NCBI GenBank assembly: GCA_002365595.1
Contig: DFAM01000018.1
Coordinates: forward strand, 81,253-145,252
Reading direction: 5' to 3'
Length of the DNA: 64,000 nucleotides
Source: Acinetobacter sp. UBA3106
Lineage (GTDB): Bacteria; Pseudomonadota; Gammaproteobacteria; Pseudomonadales; Moraxellaceae
Shown: positions 34,469 through 43,675 of the stretch, one piece after another
How positions within the stretch are numbered: position 1 is the stretch's first letter
Layout: the number at the start of each line of letters is the position of its first letter
Translations under genes and position numbers: made by a program
The notes under the pieces: model-generated
Databases searched by the model: none
What the model was told of the DNA's origin: nothing
The model's input: the letters and a program-made list of their open reading frames with translations, nothing else

Positions 34469-37276
34469 ATGATCATGTTTAAAAATATCCATACTGTTAT
34501 GGAGGGGATGGGCTTAGGTTTGCAAAAGCGTGCCCTACATATCCAATTTTCTCATCAAGTGCTGAATTCCCAGGTTTTTATTCAACGCATTGAAGGGCAA
34601 CATCGCATCAATCAGGGGCTTAAGGCTGAACTGATTTGCTTGTCGACCAACGCACATATTCCGCTAAAACAATTTATTGGCGGCCAAGTGGCAGTTGATC
34701 AGGTAACCGATGCAGGCCAGCTATCTCGAATCACCGGCATCATCACGGGAGCCAGCCAAGGTCAAAGTGACGGTGCACTCACTCTATATAAACTGACTGT
34801 TGAAGATGCGACTGCGCTCTGGCACAAACGCCGGAACAGTCGCGTATTTATGAACAAAAGTGTACGGGATATCAGTGAAATCCTGTTTAAGGAATGGCAA
34901 ACGAAAAGTGTCTTGTTTGCAGCCAGCTTAAGTTTAAATACTCAAGGTTTGAGCAGAGAATATGATGTGCGTCCTTTTGTGATGCAGGCCAATGAAACCG
35001 ACTACGAATTTTTAACCCGACTATGGCGTAGTGAGGGCATTAACTGGCTGATTGATCAAGCGGAACAGGTTGTAGCGACGTCATCAGCTGCCATACAGCC
35101 ACAGAAATTACGCTTAATTGATGAAAATTCTCAATACGGTGCTTTAAGCAGAAGATCGATCCGCTTTCACCGTAGTCATGCTACAGAGCAATTCGATAGC
35201 ATTACCAGTTTTATTGCTGAGCGTCATTTGCAGTCAACCGCAATTCAGGTGCAACGCTGGCAAGCCAACAGTCTGTCTCAGGACCAAGCCAATATCAGGT
35301 TAAGCAATCATCAGCATACTGATCTGCACGACAATGAAACCTTAAGTTTAGAGCAGGCCTGGAGCATCAGCCCGGCTTGGACTTCGGATTTAACCGGTGC
35401 TGATCAAAGTACGGTTTCAGGCAGCCAACAGTTAGATAAATTCAATCAGCAGTTATCGCAATATCAAGATTTGCATTCCAAATATTTTACGGCCCAGAGT
35501 AGCGTACGGGATGCGCATGTCGGTTACTGGTTTGAATTGCTTGATCATCCGGAAATTGATCTGCATTCAGGTTCAGATAAAGAATTCCTGATTTTGGGTA
35601 AATCTTTTTATAACCAGAATAATTTGCCTAAAGACATGCTGCGTCAGTTAGAAACATTGCTCAGCTTAAGTCGTTGGCAAAATTTAGGGGAAGAGCGACA
35701 GGGTAATAAGTTATATCTGGTACGGCGCAATATTGCTGTAGTTCCTGAATATCATCCTTTGGTACATCGACCTCCTGCTTATCCACAACGGGCCAGAGTG
35801 GTAGGTCCTGAAGGGGAGAGCATTTTTGTAGATGCCTGGGGACGCATCAAAGTACGCTTCTTGTTTACTCGTAGCGATGATCATAGTCATGATGGTGGAG
35901 CGGGAAGTAATGACAATGACAGCGATTCTGCTTGGGTAGATGTGTTAACCCCTTGGGCAGGTGAAGGGTATGGTGCACGTTTTCATCCGCGGATTGGTGA
36001 AATTGTGGTAATTGACTTTTTTGAGGGGGACGTGGATCGGCCTTTCGTGGTGGGGCGGATTCATGAAGCAGAACGCCATCAGACTAAATTCGATCTGAAA
36101 GGTCAGTTACCGGAGACTAAAAAGCTCAGCGGTATCCGCTCGCAAGAAGTGGATGGAACCGGTTTTAACCAATTACGTTTTGATGATACTCGCGATCAGA
36201 TCAGTACCCAGTTACAGAGTAGCCATGGTACCAGTCAGCTGAATTTGGGCAATTTGAGTCATCCTAAAGATCAAGAAACCAGTGAGGGCCGTGGTGAAGG
36301 CTTTGAATTAAGAACAGACCACTGGGGTGCTGTTAGGGCGGGTAAAGGCTTACTGATTTCGACCTATCCTCAGGATCAAGCCAATGGTCATCATCTCAGT
36401 ACAAATGAGGCAAAAGCTCAACTGCAATCAAGTATGAATAATGCTCAGGCATTGAGCCAAATCGCAAAGAATCAGCTAACAGATCCCTTAGACGTTTTAG
36501 AACAGTTGAAGGTTTTTCTTGAGCAAATTGAAAGTGGGGAAAAAGAACAAGCAGACAGTTTTAAACAGGCTTTAATGCTATTGGCTGCGCCTCATTCGAT
36601 TGCCCTTGCAACAAATAAGGATATTCATATTTCAGCAGATCAACAGATTCATCATAGTGCGGGAGAGAGTATTAACTTCAGTACACAGAAGTCTTTGATT
36701 GGACATGCCAGTCAGAAAATTAGTCTTTTTGCCGCACAAGAAGGAGCAAAGTTATATGCAGGAAAAGGAAAGGTTGAATTACAAGCACAGGATGATGCCA
36801 TTGAAGCCATAGCCCGTAAGGTTGTTAAGCTGATTTCGACCGAAGATAAGATTGAAATAACTAGCCCTAAAGAGATTGTACTGACTGCTGGCGGTTCACA
36901 ATTAAAAATTAATGGTGATGGTATTTTTACGACCACGGGTGGCAAGTTTGAAAGTAAGGCGGGGCAGCATAGTTTTGTAGGAGGAGGGAAGGTGGCGTAT
37001 GAGGTACCTCAGCTTCCCAATAACGCTTTCTATAGTAATAGGCTGGATGTATATGATTTATTTTGGCAGTCTGATTTCAGTTCACTACGCTATAAAGCTT
37101 TTATTCCCGACACGAATTCGTATGTTTTAGGTCAGCTTGATGAGCATGGCCGTACTGGCAAAATTACTACATCAGACCCTTCTAAAGTGGAAGTCTTGGT
37201 GGGCTTAGATGAGGACTGGGGATTAAGTGTCCAAGGCTACGACATAGATGATTGGATAGAACATAATAATAAATAG
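34469..37276 (+). CDS. vgrG: Type VI secretion system spike protein VgrG
   Basis: 935 residues. A gp27-like part runs from about residue 20 to 430 (VTGIITGASQGQ-like RITGIITGASQGQ, ANETDYEFLTRLWRSEGINW). The gp5 OB domain and spike entry (PQRARVVGPEG, DAWGRIKVRF, WVDVLTPWAGEGYG, GDVDRPFVVGRIHEAE) cover about 430-545. A DUF2345-type beta helix follows to about 830. The last 90 residues are a separate extension with LDEHGRTGKITTSDPSKVEV, like a transthyretin-type adaptor fold. No tss genes are near, so this is an orphan VgrG island. It would carry the next gene's product. A start at 34475 is possible. Confidence 0.94.
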   Translation: MIMFKNIHTVMEGMGLGLQKRALHIQFSHQVLNSQVFIQRIEGQHRINQGLKAELICLSTNAHIPLKQFIGGQVAVDQVTDAGQLSRITGIITGASQGQSDGALTLYKLTVEDATALWHKRRNSRVFMNKSVRDISEILFKEWQTKSVLFAASLSLNTQGLSREYDVRPFVMQANETDYEFLTRLWRSEGINWLIDQAEQVVATSSAAIQPQKLRLIDENSQYGALSRRSIRFHRSHATEQFDSITSFIAERHLQSTAIQVQRWQANSLSQDQANIRLSNHQHTDLHDNETLSLEQAWSISPAWTSDLTGADQSTVSGSQQLDKFNQQLSQYQDLHSKYFTAQSSVRDAHVGYWFELLDHPEIDLHSGSDKEFLILGKSFYNQNNLPKDMLRQLETLLSLSRWQNLGEERQGNKLYLVRRNIAVVPEYHPLVHRPPAYPQRARVVGPEGESIFVDAWGRIKVRFLFTRSDDHSHDGGAGSNDNDSDSAWVDVLTPWAGEGYGARFHPRIGEIVVIDFFEGDVDRPFVVGRIHEAERHQTKFDLKGQLPETKKLSGIRSQEVDGTGFNQLRFDDTRDQISTQLQSSHGTSQLNLGNLSHPKDQETSEGRGEGFELRTDHWGAVRAGKGLLISTYPQDQANGHHLSTNEAKAQLQSSMNNAQALSQIAKNQLTDPLDVLEQLKVFLEQIESGEKEQADSFKQALMLLAAPHSIALATNKDIHISADQQIHHSAGESINFSTQKSLIGHASQKISLFAAQEGAKLYAGKGKVELQAQDDAIEAIARKVVKLISTEDKIEITSPKEIVLTAGGSQLKINGDGIFTTTGGKFESKAGQHSFVGGGKVAYEVPQLPNNAFYSNRLDVYDLFWQSDFSSLRYKAFIPDTNSYVLGQLDEHGRTGKITTSDPSKVEVLVGLDEDWGLSVQGYDIDDWIEHNNK

Positions 37277-37291
37277 GGTATAAAAAGAAAA

Positions 37292-39466
37292 ATGAAGAAT
37301 AAGTCTTTAGCAACAGTACAAATTTTAGATCTGTTAGGCAATCCGATTTCTAAAGTCCAATATGAGGTTAAAAACAGTACAACAGGCCAGCATGTAGTAC
37401 ACGGCTCTACTAATTCTAAGGGATGTATTTATGAAATTCAAAGGGATAAAGGAACAGTTCTAGATATATATATTAAAAGCCTTTTTGGCGGAGGCATGAA
37501 AAAAGTCCAGACATTCACCATGTCGAAAGACCGTATATTGGTCACAGTGATCAGTCCTAAAATTCTTTTAGACTTGAAAACAGTAGAGAATAAAGGAAGT
37601 CAGGGGAGTTATAAGCGTAAAACACATACGGTTAAAAAGGGTGAAACCTTATCTTCTATTGCGCAGCAGCATCATACAACGGTTCGAATGCTGGAAAGGC
37701 TGAATGGAATAAAAGATACTAATAAAATTAGTATAGGGCAGATAATTAAGCTTCCGGTTAATATGCCTGCTACAGGCAATAATACTAGCACTGAGAGAAA
37801 ATCGAATTCTCAAAAAGATAATTCTCAGAAGACTCAATTACAACAAATAGAAGAAAGTAAAAAAGAAGATAAAAAGATTGATAAGGGAATTCCTACTACG
37901 ACTAATAAAGGCACTGCTGTTATATTTGAAGAATACCAAAAGAAAGCGTTAGGTCAACTTAATGAATGGTATGAAGAAGGAAAAAAAACACTTTCAGAAG
38001 CGGTAAAAATTGATTTCAAAGAGGGCCGTAGCCAAGAAGGTGGAACCCCTAAAACTAATACTACTAATTTGTGTGAAAAGAATCCTCAATGTATTTCGCA
38101 AGGTAAAAGTGAATTAATTAGAGAAGTTAATATTAGGTTAGCGGGGTTTGGGGGAGCTTTGCCTACAGATGAGTTTACTCCCTTAACTGTCGAATGCATT
38201 AAGCAGTTCCAAAGAGATTACATGGGAGTTCCTGAAACTGGAAAAATATGCGGAAGTGTTTTAGCTGCTTTAGATAAATTTTACTATGAGTACCCAATTT
38301 CAAATTTTATGGCTAAAGCTAGTTGTCCTTGTGGACAATGTTCAGGCTATGGTAATAATAGAAGAGGTGTAAAGTCTGGTTTAAATACTGCCAATGAATA
38401 TCCTGGATTACATAGATCTTTAATATGGATATTAAAAGCATTAAATTTTTATTTAAAAAATGAATTTAAATCTAAAAACCTTGAAGTAGCTTATATCGAA
38501 TCTGGCTATAGATGTATAGAGGATAACAAGAAAAAAGGAAGGACTACGGTAAACCATATGGGTTTGGCTTTAGATATACATGTTAATAAAAATGGGAAAA
38601 GAACTAAAGCTGAGTCAGATATGGAATTTATTAGAAAAAGTATTTTTATATCAAAAATGAAAGCTTCAGAGCAAAGGATTGATAATAAAATATATTTAGA
38701 ACCAAAAAAATTTAATAATGGTTCTTTAGGAGCAGACACATGGGTGCATTTTGATGTTACAAGATTTTTCTCTATATATAGAGAAGATATATATTTTAAA
38801 AATAATATATCTGATTTAAATGGAGAATTGTTCAGAAGAAATATATTAAAAATGAAGAAAGAGTCTTTATTTAGCTGTTCAGGCATTATTAATCTTTCAG
38901 ATAGATCACCTTCAGAAAAAATAATGGATAAACTTGATCTTTCAGAACAAGATATTATTGATATTATGAAAGTAACTGAAACTGAGATAATTAAATTTAA
39001 GACAGAAAAATATTTTTATGAGCAAGCAGCTGGTGTTGTAGATACGATTTTAAATCGAGTAAAATCTGGTGTCTGGGGGAGTTCAGTAAGAAGTGTAGTG
39101 AATGCACATAGACAATTTTCGAAAATTACTGGTCCACAAAATTTAAAGCCTTATGGTTTAGTACAAAAAATGCCCATGTCTGCAGTTAGCGCAAGAATTA
39201 GAAATTTTGTTAACACTTATTTAATAGAGAGAGCTAAAGGAAAGAAATCAATAATAGGTGAGCATTTAAATTATGCTAATAAATATTATTCTGATGAATA
39301 TAATAGAAAAACATGGGTAAATAATTTTCATGATCAGGCAGAAAAAGAGGGGTTAATATTCGGTAATGGTAAAGCTATTCATGCACATGGTACGGTAGAA
39401 GAGCTAAGGAAGTATATACCAAAACCATTTAAAATTGTTTTGCCTGAAAATTTTAAAGGAATTTAA
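37292..39466 (+). CDS. T6SS cargo effector, multidomain peptidoglycan hydrolase
   Basis: A 724-residue protein 15 bases after vgrG. Residues 1-95 look like a transthyretin-type fold that may dock on the VgrG tail. A LysM domain is at about 111-156 (HTVKKGETLSSIAQQH), then a charged linker to 250. A peptidoglycan-binding-like segment lies at 275-330. An M15-type peptidase core has SGYRC 404-408, NHMGLALDIH 421-430 and WVHFD 484-488 (likely zinc ligands His422, Asp428, His486). A SleB-like part has VTETE near 561-565 and VVDTILNRVKSGVWG with RQFS at 582-610, ending in a KAIHAHGT segment. No signal peptide. The second half is strongly AT-rich. Activity is inferred. Confidence 0.85.
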   Translation: MKNKSLATVQILDLLGNPISKVQYEVKNSTTGQHVVHGSTNSKGCIYEIQRDKGTVLDIYIKSLFGGGMKKVQTFTMSKDRILVTVISPKILLDLKTVENKGSQGSYKRKTHTVKKGETLSSIAQQHHTTVRMLERLNGIKDTNKISIGQIIKLPVNMPATGNNTSTERKSNSQKDNSQKTQLQQIEESKKEDKKIDKGIPTTTNKGTAVIFEEYQKKALGQLNEWYEEGKKTLSEAVKIDFKEGRSQEGGTPKTNTTNLCEKNPQCISQGKSELIREVNIRLAGFGGALPTDEFTPLTVECIKQFQRDYMGVPETGKICGSVLAALDKFYYEYPISNFMAKASCPCGQCSGYGNNRRGVKSGLNTANEYPGLHRSLIWILKALNFYLKNEFKSKNLEVAYIESGYRCIEDNKKKGRTTVNHMGLALDIHVNKNGKRTKAESDMEFIRKSIFISKMKASEQRIDNKIYLEPKKFNNGSLGADTWVHFDVTRFFSIYREDIYFKNNISDLNGELFRRNILKMKKESLFSCSGIINLSDRSPSEKIMDKLDLSEQDIIDIMKVTETEIIKFKTEKYFYEQAAGVVDTILNRVKSGVWGSSVRSVVNAHRQFSKITGPQNLKPYGLVQKMPMSAVSARIRNFVNTYLIERAKGKKSIIGEHLNYANKYYSDEYNRKTWVNNFHDQAEKEGLIFGNGKAIHAHGTVEELRKYIPKPFKIVLPENFKGI

Positions 39467-39470
39467 AGTA

Positions 39471-40196
39471 ATGATTAAATATTTTAATAAATTTATAATA
39501 GTTTTTGTTTTAAGCTTTTCAAATATCACTTGTGCAGAAAACAAAATATTAGATTGTAATTTTTCAAATGTTAATGAGAGTCTTCAATGTGTTTTAGAAG
39601 AAAATAAAAAACTTTTAAATAAACTTGATAATTTAAATAATAGTAAAAAAAGTGATTACAAAGATTGGAAGGGTAAAATTAGAAATACTTGTGAAAGTAA
39701 GATTAGATACTCTATGGGAGAGGGTGCAGCCTTAGCTAAAGAACAATGTTTAAGAGATGAATATATTTTAAGAATAAAAGACATTTCTAAAACTTATAGT
39801 AAAAAAAATAATTTGAAAAAAAATGATGATGGATTTTTAATAACTTCTCTTCCTTATAACTCAGATAATCATTCAAAATGTATCTTGAAAAGTGATAAAA
39901 ATAGTTGTAGAAAAATTAATTTGATTAATGTTTCAGAATTGTCTAAGGTTTATAATTTTTTAAATAGTAGTTTCGGATCATCTGTAGTCTTGCCTGAGTC
40001 AAATAATGGGTTATTAATTGTGATTTCTCCATTTTCTGAAGAAAATGGAGAAAATTTTATTAATTTAGCTATAGTTAATAACTTGGGGGTAGTAAAGAAT
40101 ATTACTCTAAATGCTTCAAATAATATTATGATTAATAAAAATTATGAAGTTATTTTTTATAAAGGAAAAAATAAGTCTAAAATTATATTAAAATAA
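39471..40196 (+). CDS. Secreted LprI-like protein, likely immunity protein
   Basis: 241 residues from ATG 39471, 4 bases after the effector stop. A Sec signal peptide (FNKFIIVFVLSFSNITCAEN) directs it to the periplasm, where a peptidoglycan hydrolase effector would act. Residues about 70-105 read W..KIRNTC.....YSMGEGAALAKEQCLRDEY, matching the Cys pair and spacing of LprI/DUF1311 lysozyme-inhibitor domains. The C-terminal half is of unknown type. Base composition is the most AT-rich in the window. Immunity function is inferred from position, export and the inhibitor-like motif. Confidence 0.75.
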   Translation: MIKYFNKFIIVFVLSFSNITCAENKILDCNFSNVNESLQCVLEENKKLLNKLDNLNNSKKSDYKDWKGKIRNTCESKIRYSMGEGAALAKEQCLRDEYILRIKDISKTYSKKNNLKKNDDGFLITSLPYNSDNHSKCILKSDKNSCRKINLINVSELSKVYNFLNSSFGSSVVLPESNNGLLIVISPFSEENGENFINLAIVNNLGVVKNITLNASNNIMINKNYEVIFYKGKNKSKIILK

Positions 40197-40250
40197 AGCG
40201 TGTTTTTTTAATTTATATTAATAATCGTCAATCATTTTGGATTTTTATAA

Positions 40251-40279
40251 AAAAAACCGACTCTCGTCGGCTTTTTTAT
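40251..40279. terminator. Bidirectional terminator between immunity and Dyp genes
   Basis: AAAAAACCGAC and GTCGG-CTTTTTT pair around TCTC with A/T tracts on both sides. It sits between two convergent genes and can end both. Confidence 0.8.
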
Positions 40280-40281
40280 TT

Positions 40282-41202
40282 TCACCCTTCCAAAACTTCT
40301 TCCAACAACTCTTCACTTGGAGCGAAGTAGTAAGCGCCATCCATTGGAGTTACAAATTGAAGTAAACGGTCATGAATACCATCGCCCGCTGTACCAAACA
40401 TATGTTCTAACATATGGTCGATAATGTTTAAGTTTTTGGTATAAGCAATAAAGAATAAACCCTGGTCACCTCGACCTTCTCCATAAGGAAGAGAATGACG
40501 TAAAATTTCCATTTCTTCGCCTTCTTCATCTTCAATCACTACACGGGCAATGTGAGCATTTTTAGGTTTAACTTCATCGTCCAGTTCAATGGACTCTAAC
40601 TTGGTTCGACCCATCACATTTTCTTGAGCATCGACTTTTAATTGTTTCCATTTTTCCAAGTTATGGGCATAGCGCTGTGCAAATACAAATGAACCATCGG
40701 CAAAAATACCGGCATCTTCACCCAATAAAGCAACTTCGGCACGATCATCAGGGAACTGCGGGTTTTCAGTACCATCAATAAAACCGGTAATATCACGTCC
40801 ATCGAAATATCGGAAACATACCCGTTCATCTAGTACTTCTATTTTTTCTTGAATGCCTTCAAAGAATGACTGGCTTAATGCAAAACAAATGTCTGCACGC
40901 GCACTGGCAATATGAATGAGAAGGTCTGCCGGAACAACAGGCATTTGAAACGAGCCTTGAATCGGTTGCAATTGCTTAAAACCGACAGGACTTTGATTAT
41001 ATAATTGTGTCCACAGTTCAGGACCAAAAGCGACGCCTGTTTTAATCTGCGCATTCGGGTGTTGGGTAATTAAACGATCACGGGTGGTAAATAAATCTGC
41101 AAGTTTTTCTTTTAACTCATCAATTGTTAAATCTTTCAAACGTAAAACAATAAACCGAGCATGATCTGAAGGTAATGGTAAAATTACAGATTGGGCAGTC
41201 AT
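40282..41202 (-). CDS. Dyp-type haem peroxidase (YfeX-like)
   Basis: A 306-residue protein with the family motif GFIDGTENPQ (GxxDG, distal Asp near the middle). The proximal haem region includes IARVVIEDEEGEEMEILRHSLPYG, with the His ligand expected near the start of that segment (KNAHIARV). GLFFIAYTKNLNIIDHMLEHMFG is also typical. No twin-arginine signal is present, so it is a cytoplasmic class P (YfeX-type) enzyme using peroxide on porphyrin-like or phenolic substrates. It is a single gene. Confidence 0.93.
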   Translation of the reverse strand: MTAQSVILPLPSDHARFIVLRLKDLTIDELKEKLADLFTTRDRLITQHPNAQIKTGVAFGPELWTQLYNQSPVGFKQLQPIQGSFQMPVVPADLLIHIASARADICFALSQSFFEGIQEKIEVLDERVCFRYFDGRDITGFIDGTENPQFPDDRAEVALLGEDAGIFADGSFVFAQRYAHNLEKWKQLKVDAQENVMGRTKLESIELDDEVKPKNAHIARVVIEDEEGEEMEILRHSLPYGEGRGDQGLFFIAYTKNLNIIDHMLEHMFGTAGDGIHDRLLQFVTPMDGAYYFAPSEELLEEVLEG

Positions 41203-41365
41203 ACATGGCTCCTAACAATTTTTATAAAATACGTGGCTGGCTTTATTGTGCCTCATCACTGCCAAGGTGAATAGTCCAATGCTTATTTTTTGATGATCAA
41301 TTTTTCAAGCATTTAAAAGATGAAAAGTCATATAATAGGCCGGTCTTTTTATCTCCTTATATTTT

Positions 41366-41986
41366 ATGTCTTACCAGGTTTGGCTGGCGTATATGCTGGC
41401 TTGTTGGGTCATCAGTATTTCACCGGGTGCAGGGGCGATTGCATCCATGTCCAGTGGTTTGAATTATGGCTTCCGCCGTGGCTACTGGAATGCGTTAGGT
41501 TTACAACTCGCATTATTGCTACAAATCGGAATTGTGGCCGCTGGTGTGGGGGTACTTTTTGCCACCACACCTTGGGCTTTTCTGGTGGTGAAATGGTTTG
41601 GGGTGGGCTATTTATTGTATTTGGCTTATTTGCAATGGAAAGCACCAACGCAGTCGATTGAGATTCAACAGGAACAACCGAATAAATCGATCCCTAAACT
41701 GGTTCTATATGGTTTCTTGGTCAATATGAGCAACCCCAAAGCCATTGTGTTTTTACTTGCAGTATTACCGCAGTTTTTAGACTTGTCTAAACCACAATGG
41801 ATTCAGTACCTGATTATGGCAGCCACCATGGTGACAATTGATTTGATTGTAATGGCCGGTTATACCGGACTGGCAGCTAAAGTTTTACGATTACTGAAAT
41901 CGCCGAAACAACAGAAATATATGAATCGGACTTTTGCTGTGTTGTTTAGTTGTGCAGCTGGATTACTGAGTCTGGTACATCAGTAA
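41366..41986 (+). CDS. LysE/RhtB family amino-acid exporter
   Basis: A 206-residue six-helix protein. ISPGPGAIASMSSGLNYGFRRG is the LysE/RhtB entry signature and NMSNPKAIVFLLAVLPQFLD the NPK loop. It is closer to the classical RhtB form than the shorter homologue at 2995. The substrate is probably an amino acid or homoserine lactone. A C/T-rich hairpin (CCCTCTC with GAGAGGG, 41997-42017) follows the stop. Confidence 0.9.
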   Translation: MSYQVWLAYMLACWVISISPGAGAIASMSSGLNYGFRRGYWNALGLQLALLLQIGIVAAGVGVLFATTPWAFLVVKWFGVGYLLYLAYLQWKAPTQSIEIQQEQPNKSIPKLVLYGFLVNMSNPKAIVFLLAVLPQFLDLSKPQWIQYLIMAATMVTIDLIVMAGYTGLAAKVLRLLKSPKQQKYMNRTFAVLFSCAAGLLSLVHQ

Positions 41987-41997
41987 TCAGTGTTTTC

Positions 41998-42017
41998 CCT
42001 CTCTTGATAGGAGAGGG
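41998..42017. repeat. CCCTCTC/GAGAGGG hairpin
   Basis: CCCTCTC pairs with GAGAGGG across a six-base spacer and is followed by a further GAGGGAGAG. It resembles short C/T-rich palindromic repeats scattered between bacterial genes and stands between convergent genes. Confidence 0.5.
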
Positions 42018-42079
42018 TGAGGGAGAGCTTAGTAGAAAAGAAAAAGCATCTTAAAAATGATCGAGATATAAAGGAAAGA

Positions 42080-42880
42080 TTAAGCCAGTTTTTTGACTTT
42101 CTGCACTGTAAAAATCACCGCAAATAAAATTGCCATAGTCAATACAATCGTCAAACCGGTAGAAGTATCTAAACCTGCACTGGACCATAACCCTACACTA
42201 ATTCCGATTTGAGCGATCACAAAAGCCCAAAGCACCATCTGTTTCGGTGAGTTTGCCAGTAAACGCGCTGTTAATGCCGGAATCACCAGTAAAGCGCCCA
42301 TCAACAATGAACCGACAGCACGCAAAGCCAATACAGTAAAGAGAGCCAATAGCAACATAAATACCAGACGTTGCCATTTTGCATTCACGCCTTCACTTAC
42401 TGCCATATCAGGATCAATCGCAATCTGAATTTGTGCTTTCCAGTTTTTATACAGCACGGCTAAAGCAGCAATAATCACCAGAGAAAACATCGGCAAGTCT
42501 GACCAAGAAATTTGCAGCAGATCACCAAACAAATAGCTCAGCAGTTCCGGTCTTAAACTTGGAATATGTTGAATAAACAGTAAGCCCGAGCAGAGCAGGG
42601 TGGCTGAACAAAGTGCCAATAAAGCATCATTGGGTAGTCGAGGGTCATGCAGGACCCATAAAATGGCGACCAATAAAAAGGCCAGAAAGCTTACCCCTAA
42701 CCAGAGAGGTAAGCTTAAAGCACCGGCAATCGCCACACCCAATAAAGTGCCATGTGCCATGGTGTCGGCAAAAAAAGACATCCGTCGCCATAACATTAAA
42801 CAACCTAGCGGAGCGGTCAGAAACACCAACAGCGTTCCCATGGTCCATGCAGGTAACAAGAGTTGTAACCATTCCATCAT
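42080..42880 (-). CDS. znuB: Zinc ABC transporter permease ZnuB
   Basis: A 266-residue permease of the ABC-3 family with seven or eight helices. APLGCLMLWRRMSFFADTMAHGTLLGVA is the family entry motif and RAVGSLLMGALLVIPALTARLLA the conserved later loop. It imports zinc together with ZnuC and ZnuA. It is the last gene of zur-znuC-znuB, 3 bases after znuC. Confidence 0.95.
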   Translation of the reverse strand: MMEWLQLLLPAWTMGTLLVFLTAPLGCLMLWRRMSFFADTMAHGTLLGVAIAGALSLPLWLGVSFLAFLLVAILWVLHDPRLPNDALLALCSATLLCSGLLFIQHIPSLRPELLSYLFGDLLQISWSDLPMFSLVIIAALAVLYKNWKAQIQIAIDPDMAVSEGVNAKWQRLVFMLLLALFTVLALRAVGSLLMGALLVIPALTARLLANSPKQMVLWAFVIAQIGISVGLWSSAGLDTSTGLTIVLTMAILFAVIFTVQKVKKLA

Positions 42881-42883
42881 GGT

Positions 42884-43675
42884 TTAAGCTTCCGGTTCAG
42901 GGTGAATATGTGGACGAGAATCATGCTGACATGGCGTTGCACTGTCACCATGGGCACAGTGATCATGGTGATGTTGATAGAACACCCGGTTGGTGCCAAA
43001 AATAGCCTGATATTCTGGATGTTGCTGCACGTTTTCCGGCAAACCGCTACAGCAGATATGTTTATTTAAACACACTACACGATGAGTCCCTTGCATGACC
43101 CATTGCAGATCATGCGAGACCATCAACACGGCACAGCCATATTTGATCGGCAAGCTTCTGACATATTCATACAGTTCTGCTTCAGACTGAATGTCTAGAC
43201 CTTGCATCGGTTCATCCAGGACCAGTACATCGGGTCGACGCAGTAAAGCGCGTGCCAACAACACCCGTTGCCGTTCACCGCCTGAAAGTTGCTGAACTTT
43301 ACAATCCTGTAATTTGGTAATGCCGGTATCACGAATAATTTCTGCTTTAATATCAGCATCACAATGTTCTAAAGCCAGTAGATCTTGCACGCGTAAAGGC
43401 AGGCTATGTGAAGGATTAAACTTTTGTGGCACATAAGAAAATTTGAGTTTTTTATTGTTATGAATTTTGCCTGAGTTGGCTTTCACAATACCCAAAAGCA
43501 CTTTAATTAAAGTCGATTTTCCCGCCCCGTTCGGACCAATGAGCGTGACAATTTCCCGTTCATGTAAGGTGAAATCGACATTTTTTAAGATGTCACGGTC
43601 GTCAATCCGCACACTGATTTTATCCAGGGCAATTAGGGGATTGTTGGTTACTGTTTGTTGCGGCACTGCTGACAT
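42884..43675 (-). CDS. znuC: Zinc ABC transporter ATPase ZnuC
   Basis: A 263-residue ATPase. Walker A is GPNGAGKST, signature LSGGERQR, Walker B VLVLDEPMQGLD and the H loop VSHDLQWV. The C-terminal tail is His-rich (HHHDHCAHGD and later HDSRPHIH), as in ZnuC of related bacteria, and may bind zinc. Its first 28 bases overlap the end of zur, so translation is probably coupled. Confidence 0.95.
   Translation of the reverse strand: MSAVPQQTVTNNPLIALDKISVRIDDRDILKNVDFTLHEREIVTLIGPNGAGKSTLIKVLLGIVKANSGKIHNNKKLKFSYVPQKFNPSHSLPLRVQDLLALEHCDADIKAEIIRDTGITKLQDCKVQQLSGGERQRVLLARALLRRPDVLVLDEPMQGLDIQSEAELYEYVRSLPIKYGCAVLMVSHDLQWVMQGTHRVVCLNKHICCSGLPENVQQHPEYQAIFGTNRVFYQHHHDHCAHGDSATPCQHDSRPHIHPEPEA

Noticed and set aside
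41320..41661. 113-residue frame overlapping the LysE exporter
   Set aside because: It is another frame of the exporter gene; the 41366 frame has the PGP and NPK signatures.
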